A stretch of 64,000 nucleotides of DNA, taken from NCBI RefSeq assembly GCF_036881825.1, contig NZ_JBAJMW010000002.1, positions 434,001 through 498,000 on the forward strand, in the 5' to 3' direction. The position numbers and the translations under genes are program-made. The DNA is from Tersicoccus mangrovi. Lineage in GTDB: Bacteria; Actinomycetota; Actinomycetes; Actinomycetales; Micrococcaceae. Shown here one piece after another: positions 15,927-24,860 of the stretch; position 1 is the stretch's first letter, and the number at the start of each line of letters is the position of its first letter. The notes beneath the pieces are model-generated. The model saw only the letters and a program-made list of their open reading frames with translations, did not search any database and was not told the DNA's origin.

Positions 15927-17711
15927 CTACGTGCGCCCGATGAACCAGTTCTGCAGTTTCGCGAGCCGGCTCTTCAGCTGTGCCTCGTTGGCCTGCGCGA
16001 CGGGCGGACCCCCGCACAGGCGCCGCAGCTCGGCGTGGATGACGCCGTGCGGGGTGCCCGAGCGCGCGGACCAGGCCGAGACGTTCTTCGCCAGCTGGTT
16101 GCGCAGGTCCTTGAGCATCCGGTGGTCGGGCACGGTCGGCGCAGCGGCGGACCCGCTGGACTTCTTGCGGCGCAGTTCCTCGGCCTGGCGCTGCCGCAGC
16201 AGGTCGCCGATTTGGTCGGCGTCCAGCAGGCCCGGGATGCCGAGGAAGTCCTGCTCGTGCTCACCGCCCAGCTCGCCGCCGGTGCCGAACTCGCTGCCGT
16301 CGAACAGCACCCGGTCGAACGACGCCTGCGACTCCAGCGCCTCGAACTTCGCCTTCGTCAGCGAGTCCGACGCCCGGTCCTCCCGGTTCGCGGCGGCCAG
16401 CTCGTCGTCGTCGAGCATCTCGTCCGACTCGACCTCGATCGTGGAGACCGGCCGGTCCAGGGCGTGATCCCGCTCGAGCTCCATCTGGTTCGCCAGGTTC
16501 GTCAGGGCCGGCACGGACGGCAGGAACACCGACGCAGTCTCGCCGCGCTTGCGGGCACGGACGAAACGGCCGACGGCCTGGGCGAAGAACAGCGGGGTCG
16601 ACGTCGACGTCGCGTACACGCCCACGGCCAGGCGCGGCACGTCGACGCCCTCGGACACCATGCGCACGGCGACCATCCAGCGGCGCTCGGACTCGGTGAA
16701 CTCCTCGATCTTCCGCGACGCGGCCTTGTCGTCGGAGAGCACGACGGTGGCCGCCTCGCCCGTGACCCGCTTGAGGATCGCGGCGTAGGCCTTGGCGTCG
16801 GTGTGGTCGGTGGCGATGACGAGGGCGCCGGCGTCGGGCACGGTGCGCCGCACCTCGGTCAGCCGCTTGTCGGCGGCCGCCAGCACGGACGGGATCCACT
16901 CCCCCTCGGGGTTCAGCGCCGTCCGCCAGGCGTGGGCGGTAATGTCCTTCGTGGCGCCCTCGCCGAGGTTGGCGGCCATCTCCTCGCCCTCGGAGGTGCG
17001 CCAGCGCATCTGTCCCGCGTAGGCCATGAAGATGACGGGCCGGACGACGTGGTCCTTCAGCGCCGGGCCGTAGCCGTAGGAATAGTCGGCACGGGAGCGG
17101 CGGATGCCGTCGCGGTCCTCGGCGTACTCGACGAAGGGGATCTGGGCGGTGTCCGAACGGAACGGGGTGCCGGTCAGGGACAGGCGCCGGGTGGCGGGGT
17201 CGAACGCCTCGCGCAGGCCGTCGCCCCAGGACAGGGCGTCGCCGCCGTGGTGCACCTCGTCGAGGATGACGAGCGTGTTGGCCGCCTCGGTGCGGGCCCG
17301 GTGCAGCATCGGTTTGCTCGCCACCTGCGCGTACGTCAGCGCGACGCCGACGAAGTGGTCGCCGTGCCTGCCGTCGGCGTTCTTGAAGTTAGGGTCCAGC
17401 GCGATGCCGATGCGGGCGGCGGCGTCCGCCCACTGCCTCTTGAGGTGCTCGGTGGGCGCGACGACGGCGATGCGCCGCACGGTGCGCCGCGCCAGCAGCT
17501 CGGCCGCCAGCCGGAGGGCGAACGTCGTCTTGCCGGCGCCCGGGGTCGCGACGGCGAGGAAGTCCCTGGGGTTCGTGGCGAAATACTTCTCGAGTGCCTC
17601 GGCCTGCCATGCGCGCAGCTTCTGCGCGGTTCCCCACGCGGCGCGATCGGGGTACGCGGGCGGCAGCGAGGCACCCGCGTCGGCCTGGGCTTCGAAGAGC
17701 GATTCGTTCAT
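15927..17711 (-). CDS. Superfamily 2 DEAD/DEAH helicase
   Basis: 594-aa SF2 helicase/ATPase of the restriction-enzyme-subunit-like (ResIII) type. Motif I is ATPGAGKTTFAL, motif II is DEVHH, motif III is LTGTPFRSD, and motif VI is QAVGRFVRARKRG in the second RecA domain. Motif V-like VSEGVDVP precedes it. The acidic 400-480 region and Ser/Lys-rich C-terminus are not recognised. No nuclease or methylase partner is adjacent, so it is not part of a visible restriction system. Start ATG 17709-17711 chosen because family similarity begins soon after; an earlier in-frame ATG about 22 codons upstream cannot be excluded. Confidence 0.9.
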   Translation of the reverse strand: MNESLFEAQADAGASLPPAYPDRAAWGTAQKLRAWQAEALEKYFATNPRDFLAVATPGAGKTTFALRLAAELLARRTVRRIAVVAPTEHLKRQWADAAARIGIALDPNFKNADGRHGDHFVGVALTYAQVASKPMLHRARTEAANTLVILDEVHHGGDALSWGDGLREAFDPATRRLSLTGTPFRSDTAQIPFVEYAEDRDGIRRSRADYSYGYGPALKDHVVRPVIFMAYAGQMRWRTSEGEEMAANLGEGATKDITAHAWRTALNPEGEWIPSVLAAADKRLTEVRRTVPDAGALVIATDHTDAKAYAAILKRVTGEAATVVLSDDKAASRKIEEFTESERRWMVAVRMVSEGVDVPRLAVGVYATSTSTPLFFAQAVGRFVRARKRGETASVFLPSVPALTNLANQMELERDHALDRPVSTIEVESDEMLDDDELAAANREDRASDSLTKAKFEALESQASFDRVLFDGSEFGTGGELGGEHEQDFLGIPGLLDADQIGDLLRQRQAEELRRKKSSGSAAAPTVPDHRMLKDLRNQLAKNVSAWSARSGTPHGVIHAELRRLCGGPPVAQANEAQLKSRLAKLQNWFIGRT

Positions 17712-17859
17712 CACGGTGCCGCGCGGTGCGTTCCGCGCGCGGCTGCTTCCTTTCTCTCCTGCTGGTGGCCGGCGTGCCATCGGCGCGTCGACCGGATGCC
17801 GACCTTCCGGTCCGTGGCCGTGCAGCGGCGTCGGTCGGCGCGTGCGCCGGCGCCTGTCC

Positions 17860-19308
17860 TCAGTCGGCGCGGAGCCCGGTCCGCAGACCGGCCGCCAGGG
17901 CAACGAGGGCGAGCACGGCGAAGGCGACCCACATCAGCACGTAGACGCCCGCGACATCGGTCCGGACATCGGCCAGGTGCGCGGTCGCCACCCCGAAGAG
18001 GGCTCCCGCTCCCGCGGTGCCCACGACGCCGCCGAGCTGGTCGGCCAGCTGCATCGAGGAGGCGTTCACGCCGCGGTCCGCATCGGTCGAGTACCGCAGC
18101 GTCAGAACCCCCGCGACGGAGGTGCCGACGCCCATGCCGAACCCGGCGACCGCCCACACGATCATAGCCGCCCACAGTCCCTCCGGACCGGTCACCACGG
18201 CGGCCATCGCCGACATGGCGGCCGCCAGCAGGGCCGCGGCGAGCGCGATGAGGCGGTGCGGCGGCACCCGCGTGCGGGCCTGCCAGAACGCTCCCGTGGT
18301 CCACCCCACGGCGCCCGTGGTCAGCGTCAGGCCGGCGACGGCCGGGGGTGCCGCCTGGACGCTCGTGAGCATCAGGGGCAGGAACGCCTCGGCGCCGAAG
18401 AAGGCGACGGACAGGCCGAGCCGCGCCCACATCACCGCGGGCAGCCCGGCGCCGAACCGGAAGAACCCGGCGGGCATCAGACGCCGCAGGCACAGGGCGC
18501 TGACGACCACGGCGGCCACCGTGAGTGCGGCCGGCAGCAGCGGGCCGGCGGTTCCGACCGAGTCGTTCGCCGAACCCACGGCGGAGGTCAGGGCGGTCTG
18601 GGCGAGAAGGACGGCGGCGGCGAGCACGAGCCCGGCGATCAGCCGGCGCCGGGAGGCCGCGCCGGTCAGCTCGGGGGCAGCCGGCGCACCGGCCCCGCGC
18701 AGCTGGCGGCGGATCGCGAGGACCGCGACGACGACCACGGGCACGACGCCGACGAACACGACCCGCCACGCCCCCACCTGGGCGAGCAGGCCCGCGGCGA
18801 GGGGCCCGATCAGTGACGGCAGCACCCAGGCCGCCGACATCCAGCCGAACAGCTGCGGCTGGACGTCCTGGGGCAGACTCACGCCGATCAGCACATACAC
18901 CGCGACGATCATGAGCCCGCCACCGGCGCCCGAGACGGCGCGTCCGAGGACGAGGACGACGAAGTTCCCGGCCAGGGTGCACGTCAGCAGCCCGACCGTC
19001 ATCAGCCCGAGGCCGACCAGCATCGCCGGGCGCGGACCGGACCGGTCGCACCAGGACCCGGCCAACGAGGTCGCCGCGAGGGAGGCGGTGAGATAGACGG
19101 AGAAGGCGAGACCGTACGCACCGCCACCGCCGAGGTCGGCCGAGACGACCGGCATCGCCGTCGTGACCGCCATCGCCTCGAAGGCGAAGCAGGCGACGAT
19201 GGCGAGCAGGCCGATCGTCAGCGCCCGGTGCGGGCGCGCGAGCGGGGAGACGGCGACCGGCGCACGGCCGTCGGGCGCGCCGGCGCCCGCGTGCCGGTCC
19301 GTCGTCAC
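17860..19308 (-). CDS. MFS transporter (multidrug-type)
   Basis: 482-aa major facilitator with about 14 hydrophobic segments, as in drug:proton antiporters of the DHA2 kind. Family marks: FEAMAVTTAMPVVSADLGG in the first helix, GSWCDRSGPRPAMLVGLGLM in the helix 2-3 loop, GRAVSGAGGGLMIVAVYVLIG, and a late MQLADQLGGVVGTAGAGALFG. The substrate cannot be deduced; no regulator gene is adjacent. The GTG start is 64 nt after the DUF3039 stop, so co-transcription is possible. Confidence 0.9.
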   Translation of the reverse strand: MTTDRHAGAGAPDGRAPVAVSPLARPHRALTIGLLAIVACFAFEAMAVTTAMPVVSADLGGGGAYGLAFSVYLTASLAATSLAGSWCDRSGPRPAMLVGLGLMTVGLLTCTLAGNFVVLVLGRAVSGAGGGLMIVAVYVLIGVSLPQDVQPQLFGWMSAAWVLPSLIGPLAAGLLAQVGAWRVVFVGVVPVVVVAVLAIRRQLRGAGAPAAPELTGAASRRRLIAGLVLAAAVLLAQTALTSAVGSANDSVGTAGPLLPAALTVAAVVVSALCLRRLMPAGFFRFGAGLPAVMWARLGLSVAFFGAEAFLPLMLTSVQAAPPAVAGLTLTTGAVGWTTGAFWQARTRVPPHRLIALAAALLAAAMSAMAAVVTGPEGLWAAMIVWAVAGFGMGVGTSVAGVLTLRYSTDADRGVNASSMQLADQLGGVVGTAGAGALFGVATAHLADVRTDVAGVYVLMWVAFAVLALVALAAGLRTGLRAD

Positions 19309-19372
19309 GCGGGGCGCGGGAGCATCACGGTCGCCCCCGCATCAGATGGCCTGGGACATCAGCGGCGGGGTC

Positions 19373-19687
19373 TCAGTTGTCCGGGCCCTCGTCGTCGCCG
19401 GGCCGCATGCCCTCGTAGATCTCCTTGCACTGCGGGCACACGGGAAACCGCTGGGGGTCCCGACCGGGGGTCCACACCTTGCCGCACAGGGCGATCACGG
19501 GCTCGCCCGAGAGGGCGGACTCCATGATCTTCTCCTTGCGCACGTAGTGGGAGAAGCGTTCGCGGTCGCCCGGTTCGAGTTCCTCGCGCTGCTCCTCGCG
19601 CTCGATGGTCGCGGTGCCACCGGCGGGACGGGACGGCTCGGCGAACGGGTCGCCGGCGGGCGGGAAGGGATCGTTGGGGAGGGACAT
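19373..19687 (-). CDS. DUF3039 zinc-ribbon-like protein
   Basis: 104-aa actinobacterial protein of the DUF3039 family. The N-terminal 40 residues are polar. The core has FSHYVRKEKIMESALSGEPVIALCGKVW, followed by CPQCKEIYE; the Cys, His and CxxC spacing suggests one zinc site. ATG six bases after TAGGAT with no Shine-Dalgarno. Function unknown. Confidence 0.88.
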   Translation of the reverse strand: MSLPNDPFPPAGDPFAEPSRPAGGTATIEREEQREELEPGDRERFSHYVRKEKIMESALSGEPVIALCGKVWTPGRDPQRFPVCPQCKEIYEGMRPGDDEGPDN

Positions 19688-19692
19688 GCTGC

Positions 19693-19714
19693 CATCCTAC
19701 GCGGGGGCACCGAC
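19693..19714 (-). promoter_or_regulatory. Duplicated promoter block, copy A (DUF3039 gene)
   Basis: 22-bp block identical to 21462-21483. It contains the minus-strand -10 TAGGAT (19694-19699), 6 nt before the DUF3039 ATG. Confidence 0.65.
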
Positions 19715-19762
19715 AGGATCCCGGGCCTCCCGGACCACACCGGCCCGCACCCACCGGCCCGG

Positions 19763-21436
19763 TCAGGCCCGCGCCGGCAGCACCGGCACCAGCAGGTGCG
19801 AGTCGAAGCGCCCGCCGGTGTGGACCACGTGGCGTCCGACGTTCACCGTCTGCGCATGCCGCGCGAAAGTGAGGTGCTCGGGATAGCGCATCACGTCGCT
19901 GCCCTGGACGACGAGCAGGAGGCTCTCCCCCGCCTCGAACCGGGTGCCCGACGGCCACACCTCGACGTCGATCCGGGTCGGCTCGCCCGGTGTGAGCGGC
20001 ACCTCCCGGCGGTGCGCCAGGACCGGCATGGCGTCCGTGGACCGCTCGGCGTCGAGTTCCCGGTGCGAGGCCCGCAGCCAGCCGACGGCGACGGGGCCGT
20101 CCTCGAACTGGCCGTAGTACGGGAAGCCGACCTGGCGGCCCTGCGCGTCGAGCTTGAACAGGGCGACGAAGACGTCCATGTCCGCGGCCGCCTCGGCCGA
20201 GACCCACAGCGCCGCCTTGATGTGGCCGACCAGCTCGACCGCCTCGGGGAAGGTGAACGCGAACGTCGCGCGACGAGGTGCCAGGCCGCTGCCGAGCCCG
20301 TCGTAGCCGACCTCCTCCTCGGCGCCGGACGGCTCCCAGCCGAGCGAGCCGTCGCCGGCGCGCAGGTACAGGGGCCGATTCTCGACGTCCTCGAGCGGCC
20401 ACTGCTCGGCGTCCCGCCAGGTGCCCCGGTAGTAGGCGTCGCGCACCTCGGCGCGCACCCGCGGCCAGGAGTCGAGTCCGGTGTCCGGCCGGTCCAGCAG
20501 GAAGTGGTCGAAGAACGCCCGCTGGCGCTCGATCAGTTCCGGCTCGTAGTAATAGGCCCACTTCTTCCGGCCGTGCACGTCGAGCCACTTCTGCTCCGAG
20601 GAGATCCGGCGGAAGCCCTCGAGGGTGCCACGGGAGTGCAGCCCCTGATCGGCCCAGCTGGCCACGACGTAGGCCGGCACCCGGATGTCCTCGAGCGGGG
20701 GCACCTTGGACGCCCAGAAGTCGTCGAAGAAGGGGTGCGCGGCGGTCTCGGCCTCGAGGTCCTCGATCTGCGTCGTGCCGGCGCCCCAGCGTTCCCAGAT
20801 GTAGGGCCAGAACGAGGTCTCCGGGATACCGCCGTGCCGGGCGACCTCGCGGTACGTGTCGTTCCATCCCTCCCACGGGTTGATCGCCGCCAGGTGCGGC
20901 GGGTTCAGGGCGGCGACCCGCCACTGCAGGCTGGCGAGGTAGGAGACCCCGGACAGCCCGACCTTGCCCGCGCTCCACGGCTGGGTGCCGGCCCACTCGA
21001 CGAGGTCGGCGAAGGCCTGCGCCTCCTCCGGCGAGTGGTAGGTGGCGCGGCCCTCGGAGTACCAGGTCCCGGGAGTGTCGGCCAGGACGAGGGCGTAGCC
21101 GTGCGGCAGCCAGTACTCCGGATCGGGCGCCTCGAATGTCGTCAGGTCGGACGTCCACTCCGGCTTCACCCCGGCGTTCGGGTAGATCTGCCCGATCGGC
21201 GCCGGATTGTGCTTCCCGTAGGGCGACCAGCTGATCAGCGGCGCGGCCGGCACGTCGGTGTCGGGCCGATAGACGTCCACGTAGAGGACGTGGCCTGCGT
21301 CGCCGAACGGCACGGCGAGATCCCGCTCGATGATCATGCCGGGGCGCCGCTCCACCCGGGGCTGCGGCGGCCGGCCCGCCCGCGACTCGGGCGTGCTGCG
21401 GGGACCGCGGAACAGGTACTCGGTCTTCTCGTTCAT
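19763..21436 (-). CDS. CocE/NonD-family serine hydrolase
   Basis: 557-aa hydrolase of the X-Pro dipeptidyl-peptidase S15/CocE family, which cleaves acyl or peptide substrates. The alpha/beta-hydrolase domain runs from about residue 35 (MIIERDLAVPFGDAGHVLYVDVYRP) with nucleophile elbow GLSGVSY. A helical cap follows. The C-terminal jelly-roll (PepX_C) starts about RRATFAFTFPEAVELVGHIKAALWV. No signal peptide, so it is cytoplasmic. Start ATG 21434-21436 has a close GGAGGG; the Met at residue 34 could be an alternative start. Substrate unknown. Confidence 0.9.
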   Translation of the reverse strand: MNEKTEYLFRGPRSTPESRAGRPPQPRVERRPGMIIERDLAVPFGDAGHVLYVDVYRPDTDVPAAPLISWSPYGKHNPAPIGQIYPNAGVKPEWTSDLTTFEAPDPEYWLPHGYALVLADTPGTWYSEGRATYHSPEEAQAFADLVEWAGTQPWSAGKVGLSGVSYLASLQWRVAALNPPHLAAINPWEGWNDTYREVARHGGIPETSFWPYIWERWGAGTTQIEDLEAETAAHPFFDDFWASKVPPLEDIRVPAYVVASWADQGLHSRGTLEGFRRISSEQKWLDVHGRKKWAYYYEPELIERQRAFFDHFLLDRPDTGLDSWPRVRAEVRDAYYRGTWRDAEQWPLEDVENRPLYLRAGDGSLGWEPSGAEEEVGYDGLGSGLAPRRATFAFTFPEAVELVGHIKAALWVSAEAAADMDVFVALFKLDAQGRQVGFPYYGQFEDGPVAVGWLRASHRELDAERSTDAMPVLAHRREVPLTPGEPTRIDVEVWPSGTRFEAGESLLLVVQGSDVMRYPEHLTFARHAQTVNVGRHVVHTGGRFDSHLLVPVLPARA

Positions 21437-21461
21437 GACCCTCCATCGTCGTGGGTGAGGG

Positions 21462-21483
21462 CATCCTACGCGGGGGCACCGAC
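21462..21483 (-). promoter_or_regulatory. Duplicated promoter block, copy B (CocE hydrolase gene)
   Basis: Identical 22 bp to copy A with its -10 TAGGAT at 21463-21468. Here the start codon is about 26 nt away and has a Shine-Dalgarno, so this transcript has a short leader. Confidence 0.65.
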
Positions 21484-21526
21484 CGTCCCGCGGGCGGGTT
21501 GCCGCCGTCTCGCCGTCGCGGTGCGG

Positions 21527-21532
21527 CACAGT
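21527..21532 (+). promoter_or_regulatory. Weak -10 element of the Nudix gene, leaderless type
   Basis: CACAGT, 7 nt before ATG 21540; one of two degenerate members of the set. Confidence 0.4.
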
Positions 21533-21539
21533 GGGCGGG

Positions 21540-21941
21540 ATGGACATCTCCGTCAAGGCGGTGCTGCTGGACGAGCGGAACCGCCTCCTGCTCGGCCTGA
21601 ACCCTCGCGCGGAGTGGGAGCTGCTCGGCGGGCGCGCCGACCCCGGCGACGCCGACCCGGCCGCCACCCTGCACCGGGAGCTCCGGGAGGAGGCGGGACT
21701 GGCGGTCACCGTCGGGGCGCTCGTCGACGTCTGGTACTACCGGCCCGAGCCGTCCCGCAGCGACGCGCGAGTCGCCGTCGTCTCCTACCTCGCCCGGGTG
21801 GTCGGCACGTCGGCCGCCGTCGCGAGCGAGGAGCACGGGCGGCTGCGCTGGTTCGCGCTCGACGAGGTCGACGGCCTGCCGATCCCGGAGGGCTACCGGG
21901 CCACCGTCCGCCGGGTCCGCGAGGCGCTGCGCCGGGCCTGA
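21540..21941 (+). CDS. Nudix hydrolase with variant Nudix box
   Basis: 133-aa minimal Nudix protein that would hydrolyse a nucleoside diphosphate linked to another group. Fold: MDISVKAVLLDERNRLLLGL, then the Nudix helix ending RELREEAGL (intact metal-binding half). The preceding half, GGRADPGDADPAATLH, does not give the canonical spacing and lacks the first Glu. The C-terminal EEHGRLRWFALDEVDGLPIPEGYR is typical. Substrate unknown. Convergent with the ABC permease. Confidence 0.88.
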   Translation: MDISVKAVLLDERNRLLLGLNPRAEWELLGGRADPGDADPAATLHRELREEAGLAVTVGALVDVWYYRPEPSRSDARVAVVSYLARVVGTSAAVASEEHGRLRWFALDEVDGLPIPEGYRATVRRVREALRRA

Positions 21942-21968
21942 CCCCGCACCGAGTTCACCGGCCGATCC

Positions 21969-23546
21969 TCAGCGGATCGCGGCGACCTGGGCGTACAGCT
22001 CGGGGGTGCGCCGATCGAACCAGCGGCCGCCGATCCGCACCCCGAGCGTCAGGAACACGACGCCGAGCACCGGCCCGACCACGAGGCCGAGCCACCCCAC
22101 GAGCGCCGGACCACCGGCCATCGCGACCGCCAGCAGCACCAGCGCCGGCGAGCACAGCACCGCCATCACGCCGATGCCGCCGAACTGGATGAGCATGGGG
22201 AAGACGCCGGCGCCCTGCCGCGCCCGGAAGGGGCTCTCCCCCGGCGCCGGCACCGGGTAGACCCAGCGGGCCGAGACGATGCTCGCCAGGCCGAGCCCCG
22301 TCAGCAGCACGCCGATCGTCGCGCCGGTCAGGGGAGGCAGCAGGTCCCAGCGCCCGCTGACCGCCACCGGGGCGAGGACGACGACGGCGAGCAGCGGCAC
22401 CGCGATGGCCAGGCACCCCAGCACCCGTCCCCACCGGTCCGACGAACCCGGCACGCCGGAGGCCACGTGCAGCCAGAACGCCGTGTTGTCGTAGGAGATG
22501 TCCGCCGAGATCGCCCAGCCGAGCAGGAATGCGACCATCGGCCCGGTCCACAGCATCAGCCCGAAGCTGCCGGTCTGCGTGCCGACGAACCAGAACACGA
22601 TCGGCAGCAGCGGCACGACGACGAGGCTGCCCCCGTAACGCGGGTCCTTCAGCCAGTAGGTCAGGCAGCGGGCCGCGACGGCGGCGATCCGGCCGTCGGC
22701 CATCCCGAGGACCCCGAGACGGCCTCCGGCCCGCGCGCCCGAGCCGGTGGCCGGCGGGTTCACCAGGGCCCGGGCGAGGGTGGCGCGCCAGATCACCAGG
22801 AGGACGCCGAGGGTCGCGAGCGCGATGACGGCCTGCAGCGCCGCCACGCCCGGCGCTCCGGTGAGAACGGACCCGCCGATCGCCCACGCGGCGCCCAGCG
22901 GCGTCCAGCCGAGAACCGCGGCGATGCGTCCCAGCAGGGCCGGCACGTCCGGGTTGTCGGAGACCGCCGAGCCGATCGAGCCGATGATGGGCCCGAGCAG
23001 CACCAGCGGGACGAAGGCGACGATGCCGGCCACCTCACGGAACCGCCGGGACGCGGTCAGTCCGGTCAGCGCCGTCGCGACCACCCGGGACGCCGCGACG
23101 CACGTGAACAGGCCGAGCACCGCGCCGACGAGGGCGGCGAGTCCGCTGAGCGGGTCGCGGGCGACGGGGATGAGGCTGAGCAGCGCGAGGATCGCGGTGG
23201 CGAGGCCGGGGATGCCGATCAACGAGGCGATCGCGAGTCCGGTCACGAGCGCGCCGACCGGCACCGCGTAGGTCGCGAAGCGCCGCGGGTCGAGCGTCAT
23301 GTCCACACCCGAGGCGACGAGCGGGACGATCGCCCAACCGGCCACGAGCAGCGAGCCGCCGATGACGACGACGGCGGCGGCCACGTCAGGTCCCGTGAAG
23401 CGCAGGGCCACGAGACCCGCGCCGACGAGCGTGATCAGGAACAGCGCGTACAGCCCCGCGAGCACGAGGGCGACGATCTGCCAGGGGCTGCGCTTGAGCC
23501 CGTTGACGAACAGCCGGGCCTTGAGGCGGATCAGATGTGCAACCAC
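21969..23546 (-). CDS. ABC transporter membrane protein
   Basis: 525-aa integral membrane protein with roughly 12 hydrophobic segments, partner of the ATPase whose stop it overlaps by 16 bp. It starts GTG 23544-23546 (VVAHLIRLKARLF) with an amphipathic basic stretch before the first helix. Large Gly/Ala/Leu-rich membrane blocks are separated by short loops, including CLTYWLKDPRYGGSLVV and RWVYPVPAPGESPFR. No specific family motif gives the substrate; such permeases pair with ABC-2-type ATPases in export or resistance. Confidence 0.82.
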   Translation of the reverse strand: MVAHLIRLKARLFVNGLKRSPWQIVALVLAGLYALFLITLVGAGLVALRFTGPDVAAAVVVIGGSLLVAGWAIVPLVASGVDMTLDPRRFATYAVPVGALVTGLAIASLIGIPGLATAILALLSLIPVARDPLSGLAALVGAVLGLFTCVAASRVVATALTGLTASRRFREVAGIVAFVPLVLLGPIIGSIGSAVSDNPDVPALLGRIAAVLGWTPLGAAWAIGGSVLTGAPGVAALQAVIALATLGVLLVIWRATLARALVNPPATGSGARAGGRLGVLGMADGRIAAVAARCLTYWLKDPRYGGSLVVVPLLPIVFWFVGTQTGSFGLMLWTGPMVAFLLGWAISADISYDNTAFWLHVASGVPGSSDRWGRVLGCLAIAVPLLAVVVLAPVAVSGRWDLLPPLTGATIGVLLTGLGLASIVSARWVYPVPAPGESPFRARQGAGVFPMLIQFGGIGVMAVLCSPALVLLAVAMAGGPALVGWLGLVVGPVLGVVFLTLGVRIGGRWFDRRTPELYAQVAAIR

Positions 23547-24511
23547 GACAGGCCCTCCCCCGAGGTGCGGCCGCCGACCATGGCGACGAACCGGTCCTCG
23601 AGGCTCTGCCCGGCCCGGACCTCCTCGACGGTCCCGGCGGCCAGGACGTTGCCGGCGGCGATGACGGCGACGTGGTCGCACATCCGCTGGACGAGGTCCA
23701 TCACGTGGCTGGAGACGATCACGGTGCCGCCCGAGTCGACGTAGGAGTGCAGGATCTGCCGGATGTTGGCGGCGGAGACCGGGTCCACGGACTCGAACGG
23801 CTCGTCGAGCACGAGCACGGCCGGGGCGTGGATCATCGCGGCGGCCAGGGAGATCTTCTTCGTCATGCCGGCGGAGTAGTCGACGACGGGGGTGCCGGCG
23901 TCGGCCGTGAGATCCAGGGCCGTCATCAGGTCCGCCACCCGCTCGGCGACGGTGGCCCGGTCCATGCCGCGCAACAGCCCGGCGTAGGTGACGAGCTGCT
24001 CGCCGGTCAGCCGGTCGAAGAGGCGCACGCCGTCGGGCAGGACGCCGAGAGTCCGCTTGGCGGCGAGCGGATCGGCCCACACGCCGAGGCCACGCACGAG
24101 CACGCTGCCCTCGGTGGGGCGCAGGAGGCCGGTGGCCATGGACAGCGTCGTCGTCTTCCCCGCGCCGTTGGGACCGACGAGACCGTAGAAGGAGCCGGCG
24201 GGCACGTCCAGGCCGATGCCGTTGACGGCGACCTTGCTGCCGAACACCTTGACGAGGGACCGGACGGACAGGGCCAGCCGGTTCCGCTCGGGACCGTCCG
24301 GGGCCAGTGGCGCCCACGGTCCGAGCGGCCGGGCCTGGTCAGGCGTGGCGGGTTCCCCCTGGCCGGGCTCGCGGGTGGCGCCGGACGTTGCGTCGGGGGC
24401 CGGCTCTCGGGTGGCGCCGTCGGGCGTGACGTCGGCGGCCGGCGGGGTGGCCGATTGCGTCGTCGGCGGGGTGGTCGGCTCGGTCGAGGGGTGGGCGGCA
24501 CGGTCGTCCAT
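23531..24511 (-). CDS. ABC transporter ATP-binding protein
   Basis: 326-aa ABC ATPase. The first 75 residues are a Pro/Thr-rich disordered tail. The nucleotide domain has Walker A GPNGAGKTT, Q-loop region LLRPTEGSV, signature VDYSAGMTKKISLAAAMIH (YSAGM in place of LSGGQ), Walker B VLVLDEPFESVD and switch VSSHVMD. It is closest in look to ABC-2-type exporters (drug or polymer). ATG six bases after TAGGCT, no Shine-Dalgarno. Forms a two-gene operon with the overlapping permease. Confidence 0.92.
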   Translation of the reverse strand: MDDRAAHPSTEPTTPPTTQSATPPAADVTPDGATREPAPDATSGATREPGQGEPATPDQARPLGPWAPLAPDGPERNRLALSVRSLVKVFGSKVAVNGIGLDVPAGSFYGLVGPNGAGKTTTLSMATGLLRPTEGSVLVRGLGVWADPLAAKRTLGVLPDGVRLFDRLTGEQLVTYAGLLRGMDRATVAERVADLMTALDLTADAGTPVVDYSAGMTKKISLAAAMIHAPAVLVLDEPFESVDPVSAANIRQILHSYVDSGGTVIVSSHVMDLVQRMCDHVAVIAAGNVLAAGTVEEVRAGQSLEDRFVAMVGGRTSGEGLSWLHI

Positions 24512-24517
24512 GGCCTC

Positions 24518-24523
24518 AGCCTA
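24518..24523 (-). promoter_or_regulatory. -10 element of the ABC operon, leaderless type
   Basis: Minus-strand TAGGCT, 6 nt before the ATPase ATG. Confidence 0.65.
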
Positions 24524-24572
24524 GAGCTGGCGGTGCCACCCGGCACGGAGACCTGCGTGGGACGAGGCGCCG

Positions 24573-24641
24573 TGAGTCAGCGGTTCCCGCCCGACGGCCA
24601 TGCTCAAAGAGCACCCTCCTCGGGCGAAACCGGCTGACTCA
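24573..24641. repeat. 69-bp palindromic repeat, copy 1
   Basis: Outer arms begin TGAGTCAGC and end GCTGACTCA; inner arms continue GGTT..CGCCCGA against TCGGGCGAAACC. In the centre TGCTC-AAA-GAGCA forms its own small hairpin. The same sequence recurs at 24750-24818 with two differences. It lies in a 349-bp gene-free stretch. Confidence 0.9.
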
Positions 24642-24648
24642 CCGGTCT

Positions 24649-24704
24649 CCACGGGTGAAACCGGCTGACTCATGTGGGACGAGGGCGGAACCGGCGGACT
24701 CGGC
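24649..24704. repeat. Isolated half-arms of the 69-bp repeat
   Basis: 24652-24672 repeats the right arm (GGTGAAACCGGCTGACTCA with one change). A weaker version, GGCGGAACCGGCGGACTCG, follows around 24685-24703. They look like decayed partial copies between the two full elements. Confidence 0.75.
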
Positions 24705-24749
24705 ACGCAAGGGTGTGGCGCAGCCGGCGGCGGGGTCCAACACTCACCG

Positions 24750-24818
24750 TGAGTCAGCGGTTCCCGCCCGAAGGCCATGCTCAAAGAGCACCCTCCTCGG
24801 GCGAAACCGGCTGATTCA
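24750..24818. repeat. 69-bp palindromic repeat, copy 2
   Basis: Same length and orientation as copy 1; differs by an A for C in the left arm and a T for C in the right arm (GCTGATTCA). It ends 42 bp before the stop of the thioredoxin-fold gene. Confidence 0.9.
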
Positions 24819-24860
24819 GCGGGTGGTGCTCAGCGAGAAGCGACGCCCGGCGGCCGGCAC

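Noticed and set aside
24521..24784. Small open frame on the minus strand through the 69-bp repeats, with GREPLTHG appearing twice
   Set aside because: The repeated peptide is just the translated palindromic DNA element; no Shine-Dalgarno, no known family and no codon pattern like real genes.
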